Source: JAJDGF01 sp031549325 (GTDB taxonomy: Bacteria > Bacillota > Clostridia > Christensenellales > Aristaeellaceae). From it: DNA of 20,200 nucleotides. The stretch spans positions 1-20,200 of the forward strand of contig JAVBQA010000034.1 in assembly GCA_031549325.1 (NCBI GenBank), in the 5' to 3' direction. Of the stretch, positions 15,763 to 20,200 are shown in pieces (within the stretch, counting starts at the first letter, position 1; every line of letters begins with the position of its first letter). The notes below the pieces were generated by a model that was not told the DNA's origin, did not search any database, and saw nothing but the letters and a program-made list of their open reading frames with translations. A program made the translations under genes and the position numbers.

Positions 15763-15790
15763 ATTATAACACATCGAGCATGGTTGTCGA
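15763..15790 (-). promoter_or_regulatory. Strong promoter for the DUF6106-like gene, flanked by a dyad
   Basis: On the minus strand TCGACA (15790-15785) and TATAAT (15768-15763) are 16 bases apart, and TG one base before TATAAT makes an extended -10. ATGCTC (15756-15761) and GAGCAT (15776-15781) form an inverted repeat that encloses the -10, a possible repressor site. Confidence 0.7.
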
Positions 15791-15847
15791 TACGGTTTTT
15801 TGACATTTCCTTGCACCGAATGTGAATTCTGCAGGAACTCGGGCTCT

Positions 15848-15878
15848 TTGGCAGGATTTTCGCGTCTAACCATAGAAT
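15848..15878 (+). promoter_or_regulatory. Tentative promoter for the zinc-ribbon/glycan operon
   Basis: TTGGCA (15848-15853) and TAGAAT (15873-15878) lie in an AT-rich patch before the zinc-ribbon gene, but their 19-base spacing is long. TATAAA-like sequence at about 15890 is an alternative -10 without a good partner. Confidence 0.35.
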
Positions 15879-15923
15879 ATATGTATGTTTATAAATCAAT
15901 TCAGATCACGGAGGATTGCACAG

Positions 15924-17318
15924 TTGAGATGTCCCAAATGCGGCGCGAATGTGCGCAGACCGGCCGAGATCTGCCAAAGCTGCGGGTACCGGGTCGCGCA
16001 GCAGGAAGCGGGCGGCGAAGAGCAGCAGCAGCCCCAGCAGCTGCGCCCCAAGCATGTGCTGAACGCATTCATGATGTTTTTGCTGGTGGTGGTCAGCATC
16101 AGCTTTTTCGGTTTGGTCGTCTACAATGGTTATTTCTGGTATGACAGCTGGCGCATCAACCGGATCTACGCATCCGGCGACGTCATCCCGCCTGAAATTG
16201 AGGAAATCACGCTGGCGGACGGCCGCGTCGGCCATGCAATCACCTTCTATGGGCGAGACGGGGATGAGCTGTTCATCAGCCAGCTCGGGAAGAGCCACAT
16301 GTTTGTCGGCGGCGTGGCCCGGATCGAGATTCCGGACAGCACTTGGTTCGACCTGTCGCCCGAGGACCAGGACGCGGCCATCGTGACCATGCTGCCGGTG
16401 ATTTACACCGAGGGCGGCGACCGCATCCGCCTGCCCGAGCTGACGCTGGATGTAAAAACCCCCACTTCCCCGCTTCAGCTGATCGATCCAACCACCGATT
16501 ATGCCGTCGCCGACATGTCGATTTACAACCTGAAGCTCAAGGTCGTGCCGGGCAGCAAGGTGTTGATCAGCGGCGAGGACGCCTCCGACACGCTGAACCA
16601 CGAGGGCCTGCTGGAGCACAATGTGAACGTGTATCCCCAGGGCGACAACCGCATCTCCGTGTTTGTCTCGACGCCGCACCACAAGCAGACGCGCGTCGAG
16701 CTCAACCTGTTCCGCGAGCCCCAGTCCATCAACCTGGAGCGCGACCCGAACCTCGCGAAGAGCACCAACAAAGAGCTGTTTGTCATGTATGGCACGACAG
16801 AGCCCGGCGCGCAAATTGTGGTGGATAGCAAGTATGTGGAGAACAGCTTGGTGGTTAAGGGCACAGGCAGCTTTAGCTTCAAAGCCAAGCTGTCCATCAT
16901 TGGCGAGAACACAATCAACTTCCACGCCACCATGCCCGGCCGCGAAGACACCTACGCCAGCTACACCGTCAACTACGTGCCTACGCTGAACATCTACTCG
17001 AAAAAGGCGTGGAAGATGGATTACGACGCGCTGCTCAAGATGATTGATCAGTGGGATAAGCAGGTCTTTCTGTGCAGCGGCCCGGTGGTCGAGATCATTC
17101 CGCCGACGGACGACGCGCCCCAACTGGTGATCGTGGACGTTTCGACGGATGCGGATACCGAACCCAAGTATGTCGTGCTTGAAAACCGCAGCAGCGTGAG
17201 TGCGCCTGAGGTGGGCAAGCGCTACAACACCTACGCGGAAGTGAACGGCACCGAGTTCTATAACGATACACGCTGCCCCAAGCTGGTGGCGCGCTACATG
17301 CTGAACCCGCCGCAGTAA
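15924..17318 (+). CDS. Zinc-ribbon, single-pass membrane protein with Ig-like extracytoplasmic repeats, function unknown
   Basis: 464 residues from TTG at 15924, with GGAGGA 8 bases upstream; starting at the earlier ATG (15885) would place extra residues before the zinc ribbon. Order: a zinc ribbon with C3-x2-C6 and C17-x2-C20; a Gln/Glu-rich linker (about 27-42); one helix (about 46-68); then a large extracytoplasmic part. That part shows two segments of similar pattern (about 190-265 and 280-353), each with a PGS/PGA turn followed by a short strand, then a GDN or GEN turn (VVPGSKVLISGED, YPQGDNRISVF; TEPGAQIVVDSKY, IIGENTINFHA), consistent with Ig-like or glucodextranase-type modules. The last ~85 residues (SGPVVEIIPP to LVARYM) resemble an OB-type beta domain. 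It lies 19 bases before the aminotransferase and probably heads the glycan operon. I do not recognise a named function. Confidence 0.8.
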   Translation: MRCPKCGANVRRPAEICQSCGYRVAQQEAGGEEQQQPQQLRPKHVLNAFMMFLLVVVSISFFGLVVYNGYFWYDSWRINRIYASGDVIPPEIEEITLADGRVGHAITFYGRDGDELFISQLGKSHMFVGGVARIEIPDSTWFDLSPEDQDAAIVTMLPVIYTEGGDRIRLPELTLDVKTPTSPLQLIDPTTDYAVADMSIYNLKLKVVPGSKVLISGEDASDTLNHEGLLEHNVNVYPQGDNRISVFVSTPHHKQTRVELNLFREPQSINLERDPNLAKSTNKELFVMYGTTEPGAQIVVDSKYVENSLVVKGTGSFSFKAKLSIIGENTINFHATMPGREDTYASYTVNYVPTLNIYSKKAWKMDYDALLKMIDQWDKQVFLCSGPVVEIIPPTDDAPQLVIVDVSTDADTEPKYVVLENRSSVSAPEVGKRYNTYAEVNGTEFYNDTRCPKLVARYMLNPPQ

Positions 17319-17337
17319 ACATAGGAGGACACCGCCC

Positions 17338-18546
17338 ATGAGAGTGGAGTTTTCACCGCCCGACATCTCCCAGGAAGAGATTGATGAGGTCGTAGACACG
17401 CTAAAATCCGGCTGGATCACCACCGGGCCCAAGACCAAGCAGTTCGAGCGGGACATTGCCGCGTACTGCTCAGTGAACCGCGCCGTGTGCCTGAACTCGG
17501 CCACCGCCGGCATGGAGCTGGTGCTGCGTCTGTTTGGCATCGGTCCGGGCGATGAGGTCATTACCTCCGCTTACACCTATTCCGCCTCCGCCAGCATCAT
17601 CGAGCACGTGGGCGCACAAATCGTGCTGGTGGACACGCAGAACGGCGCCTTTGAGATGGACTACGACCAGCTCCTGAACGCCGTCACTCCCCGAACCAAG
17701 GCGGTCATTCCGGTGGATCTAGCGGGCTTTATGTGCGACTACAAGCGGATCTTTGAGATCGTCGAGGCCAAAAAAGCGTTGTTTACCCCCGCCGGCAAGT
17801 ATCAGCAGGCGCTGGGCCGAGCGCTGGTTTTGGCAGACGCGGCGCATTCCTTTGGTTCGGTGCGCGACGGCATCGCCTCGGGCGCCTATGGCGATTTCTC
17901 CGCATTCTCTTTCCATGCCGTCAAGAACCTGACCACTGCCGAGGGCGGCGCGGTCACCTGGCGGGAGCTCCACGGCATACCGGACGATGAGATCTATAAG
18001 CAGCTGCAGTTGTTGTCGCTGCACGGCCAGTCGAAAGACGCACTGGACAAGATCAAAAACCCCGGCTCTTGGGAGTACGATATCGCTTTCCCGGGTTATA
18101 AGTGCAACATGACCGACCTGATGGCGTCTCTCGGTCTCGTGCAGCTCAAGCGCTTTCCGGAACTGATGAAAAAGCGCGGTCATATCGCGTCGATTTACGA
18201 TGCGGTGCTGCAGGGCCATGGGCTGGACATTTTGCAGCACAACAGCGATGCCTACCAGTCCAATATGCACCTGTACTTGGTGCGCGTGCGCGGCGCAGAC
18301 GAAGCCATGCGCAACCGCATCATCCAGCGCATGGCACAGGCTGGCGTGTCGGTCAACGTGCACTTTAAGCCCCTGCCCCTGATGACCGGTTATCAGAAGC
18401 TGGGGTTTGACAGCAAGGACTATCCGAACGCATACAACCAATACAAAAACCAGATCACGCTGCCACTGCACACGCTGATTTCCGACGAGGACGCGCGCTT
18501 TGTCGCAGAGACATTCCTGTCCATCGTGCGGGACGAGCTGGCGTGA
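17338..18546 (+). CDS. DegT/DnrJ/EryC1/StrS-family sugar aminotransferase
   Basis: PLP enzyme that typically aminates a nucleotide-linked 4-keto (or 3-keto) sugar with glutamate. 402 residues, normal length. The pattern fits the family: N-terminal SPPDISQEEIDEVVDTLKSG and WITTGPKTKQFE (26-37), phosphate-binding NSATAGMELVLR (53-64), D167 in LADAAHSFG, PLP lysine K196 in SFHAVKNLTTAEGGA, and the C-terminal VNVHFKPLPLMTGY (339-352). AGGAGG lies 9 bases before the ATG. The stop overlaps the next gene, a phosphoglycosyl transferase, so the product is probably an amino-sugar donor such as a bacillosamine-type precursor. The dehydratase and acetyltransferase expected for that pathway are not in the window. 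The family is secure; the exact substrate is inferred. Confidence 0.92.
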   Translation: MRVEFSPPDISQEEIDEVVDTLKSGWITTGPKTKQFERDIAAYCSVNRAVCLNSATAGMELVLRLFGIGPGDEVITSAYTYSASASIIEHVGAQIVLVDTQNGAFEMDYDQLLNAVTPRTKAVIPVDLAGFMCDYKRIFEIVEAKKALFTPAGKYQQALGRALVLADAAHSFGSVRDGIASGAYGDFSAFSFHAVKNLTTAEGGAVTWRELHGIPDDEIYKQLQLLSLHGQSKDALDKIKNPGSWEYDIAFPGYKCNMTDLMASLGLVQLKRFPELMKKRGHIASIYDAVLQGHGLDILQHNSDAYQSNMHLYLVRVRGADEAMRNRIIQRMAQAGVSVNVHFKPLPLMTGYQKLGFDSKDYPNAYNQYKNQITLPLHTLISDEDARFVAETFLSIVRDELA

Positions 18547-19166
18547 TGGTCATCGACAACCGAGGCCATAACCTGGCGCTGAAGCGCTTGTTTGACGTGG
18601 TTTGTTCAGCGCTGGGGATTTTTGTGCTGTCCCCGATTCTGTTGCTGATCGCCGTCGCTGTGGCGCTCGATTCGCGCGGCGGCGCGCTGTTCCGCCAGCA
18701 GCGCATCGGACTCCATGGCCAGCCGTTCCTGATTCTGAAGTTTCGCACCATGGTGCCGCTGGCTGAGCGCCAGGGTATGCAGATCACCGTGGGCGCCGAC
18801 AAGCGCATCACCCGGGTGGGCGCATTTTTGCGCAAGACCAAGCTGGACGAGCTGCCCCAGCTATTCAATGTGCTTGTGGGCGACATGAGCTTTGTCGGAC
18901 CGCGCCCCGAGGTGCCGAAATACGTGGCGCTCTACACGGACGCGCAGCGCGTCGTGTTGCAGGTGCGGCCGGGCATCACCGACATTGCGTCAATCGAGTA
19001 CCGCAAGGAGAGCGAGCTGTTGGCCAAGAGCGCTGATCCGGAGCGCACCTATATCGAGGAGATCATGCCCGAAAAGCTGCGGCTGAACATGGTGTATCTG
19101 CAGAGAATCACCATCGCAAACGACCTCAAAATCATCCTGAAAACACTCGCGAAAATCTTCACTTGA
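18546..19166 (+). CDS. Small phosphoglycosyl transferase (PglC/WcaJ-type bacterial sugar transferase)
   Basis: Membrane-associated enzyme that moves a sugar-phosphate from a nucleotide sugar onto undecaprenyl phosphate, the first step of a lipid-linked glycan. 206 residues from ATG at 18546, matching the minimal PglC-like form without the extra helices of WbaP. The N-terminal KRLFDVVCSALGIFVLSPIL (13-32) is the usual re-entrant membrane helix. It is followed by FRQQRIGLHGQPFLILKFRT (49-68) and KTKLDELPQLFNVLVGDMSF (98-117), which contains the catalytic Asp-Glu pair at 101-102, then VGPRPE (117-122). The start overlaps the aminotransferase stop (TGATG); a GTG one codon earlier is also possible. 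With the aminotransferase it suggests an amino-sugar at the reducing end. Confidence 0.93.
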   Translation: MVIDNRGHNLALKRLFDVVCSALGIFVLSPILLLIAVAVALDSRGGALFRQQRIGLHGQPFLILKFRTMVPLAERQGMQITVGADKRITRVGAFLRKTKLDELPQLFNVLVGDMSFVGPRPEVPKYVALYTDAQRVVLQVRPGITDIASIEYRKESELLAKSADPERTYIEEIMPEKLRLNMVYLQRITIANDLKIILKTLAKIFT

Positions 19167-19174
19167 GGTGGAAC

Positions 19175-20161
19175 ATGCCCGAACAACCGATCATTGTGTC
19201 CGTGGTCATGCCGCTGTACAACGAGGAGAAATACATCGGCGCCTGCATCGAGTCTCTTCTGAAGCAGAGCTATGATCCTTCCAGGATGGAAATCTTGCTG
19301 GTGGACGGTGATTCGAAGGATCGCACATGCGAAATCATCGAGTCTTATGTCAAGCGCCATCCCCACATCCGGCTGCTTCACAATCCGAGCAAAACCGTGC
19401 CCTACGCCATGAACATCGGCATCCGCGCGGCGCTTGGAGAGTTCGTCGTGCGGCTGGATGCGCACAGCGAATATGCGGACGACTATGTGCAAGCCTGCGT
19501 GGATGCGCTTGAACAAACCGGCGCGGACAATGTGGGCGGCCCGATGGTCGCCGTGGGCAGAAGCCGGCTGCAGCGCGTGGTCGCCGCCAGCTACGAGTCC
19601 CCTTTTGCGCTGGGCGGCGGCAGGTTTCATGATCCGAACCATCAGGGCGATGTGGACACGGTGTATCTGGGCGCATTCCGAAAAGAGATATTTGACAAGG
19701 TTGGGATGTTTGACGAGCGGTTCACAAGGAACCAGGATGACGAACTGAACCTGCGCATCGCCAATGCCGGCGGCAAGATCTACCTGACCCCCAAGATCAG
19801 GTCGCTGTACTATTCCCGCGCGTCGCTGAAGGCCATGTGCTCTCAGTATTTTCAGTATGGCGAGTGGAAGGTGGCCGTGATCCGCAAGCACAAAAAGCCC
19901 GCCCGGCTGACGCATCTGGTGCCGGCCGCCTTCGTGCTGTTCAATGCGGTGGGGCTTGCAACGCTCTGTCTGCGCCCGGCACGCGTCATATATCTGAGCG
20001 TGATGGCCGTGTATGCTCTGTTGAACCTGTTTTTCTCCTTTAGCTGCAAAAAACTGAGCAGCGTTTTTGACAAGCTGCTATTGGTTTGGGTGCATGTGCT
20101 GCTGCACGTTTCTTACGGCGCGGGATTTCTGAAGGGAATCGCCACCAAGCGAGGATACTGA
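19175..20161 (+). CDS. GT2-family glycosyltransferase, ExoA-like
   Basis: Adds a sugar to a lipid-linked glycan at the membrane's inner face. 328 residues; the ATG at 19175 has GAGGTGG just upstream, and the sugar-transferase stop is 8 bases before it. The GT-A fold begins SVVMPLYNEEKYIGACIESL (9-28), followed by LLVDGDSKDRT (41-51). The metal-binding motif position has RLDAHSEY (93-100), and NQDDELNLR (186-194) carries the likely catalytic acid. VDTVYLGAFRKEIFDKVGMF (160-179) and the whole order recall succinoglycan ExoA. About three hydrophobic helices (around 249-266, 270-288 and 299-317) end the protein. It is the last complete gene of the window; the operon may continue. Donor and acceptor are unknown. 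Confidence 0.9.
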   Translation: MPEQPIIVSVVMPLYNEEKYIGACIESLLKQSYDPSRMEILLVDGDSKDRTCEIIESYVKRHPHIRLLHNPSKTVPYAMNIGIRAALGEFVVRLDAHSEYADDYVQACVDALEQTGADNVGGPMVAVGRSRLQRVVAASYESPFALGGGRFHDPNHQGDVDTVYLGAFRKEIFDKVGMFDERFTRNQDDELNLRIANAGGKIYLTPKIRSLYYSRASLKAMCSQYFQYGEWKVAVIRKHKKPARLTHLVPAAFVLFNAVGLATLCLRPARVIYLSVMAVYALLNLFFSFSCKKLSSVFDKLLLVWVHVLLHVSYGAGFLKGIATKRGY

Positions 20162-20200
20162 TACACAAAAATGCGGCTCAAAAATGACGCCCCTGAAGGA

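Noticed and set aside
15906..17561. A 551-codon minus-strand frame opposite the zinc-ribbon and aminotransferase genes
   Set aside because: It crosses two unrelated genes with good ribosome sites on the other strand, and its translation is an R/H/V/D-rich shadow without motifs.
20171..20200. Start of a next gene, ATG at 20171 reading MRLKNDAPEG
   Set aside because: Only ten codons are visible and the nearest GAGG is too far upstream for a convincing ribosome site, so it is not supported as a gene.

Overview
The window carries ordinary bacterial coding density: 17 intact genes plus one gene cut by the left edge, and no gene-free stretch longer than about 200 bases. The composition is GC-rich by eye. 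Shine-Dalgarno sites are strong (AGGAGG type), and several genes seem to start at TTG or GTG. The gene set includes an EndoA-type MazF, an FHA-RodA-PBP module, a YitT-family protein, a ThiI without a rhodanese domain next to a cysteine desulfurase, and a DUF6106-like membrane protein. Together these suggest a high-GC member of the Bacillota, probably an uncultured Clostridia lineage. That placement is inferred from protein style; no rRNA or other marker is present.

Left region, minus strand (1-5639): an oligopeptide ABC importer operon in transcription order oppA, oppB, oppC, oppD, oppF (cut by the window edge). A good promoter lies before oppA, and the B-C and D-F junctions overlap. Two things are unusual. 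The binding protein appears to have an ordinary secretory signal peptide and no lipobox. OppC carries an extra extracytoplasmic domain of roughly 130 residues with an SH3-like segment. Strong hairpins, possibly a repeat element, separate oppA from oppB.

Middle left, minus strand (5714-8425): a MATE-family exporter, a YitT-family membrane protein and a MazF/EndoA-type RNase toxin with no visible antitoxin.

Centre, plus strand (8543-12819): an FHA-domain membrane protein, a RodA/FtsW glycan polymerase and a class B penicillin-binding protein with overlapping reading frames, forming a peptidoglycan elongation/division module. UppP, the lipid-carrier phosphatase, follows under its own promoter. 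A perfect 26-bp palindrome closes this block and also the convergent thiI operon.

Right, minus strand (12822-15790): a cysteine desulfurase feeding ThiI (tRNA 4-thiouridine synthesis), preceded by a DUF6106-like membrane protein. A terminator-like hairpin sits almost on the desulfurase ribosome binding site.

Far right, plus strand (15924-20161): a zinc-ribbon/transmembrane/Ig-like protein of unknown function, then a DegT-family sugar aminotransferase, a small phosphoglycosyl transferase and an ExoA-like GT2 glycosyltransferase. The last four genes look like one operon that starts and extends a lipid-linked amino-sugar glycan and may continue past the window edge. The PBP, RodA and UppP genes and this glycan operon share undecaprenyl-phosphate as a theme.

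No tRNA, rRNA, CRISPR array, insertion sequence or phage gene was recognised. I see no clear new defence or mobile system. The most unusual items are the importer's unlipidated receptor paired with an enlarged OppC, and the zinc-ribbon protein that opens the glycan operon.
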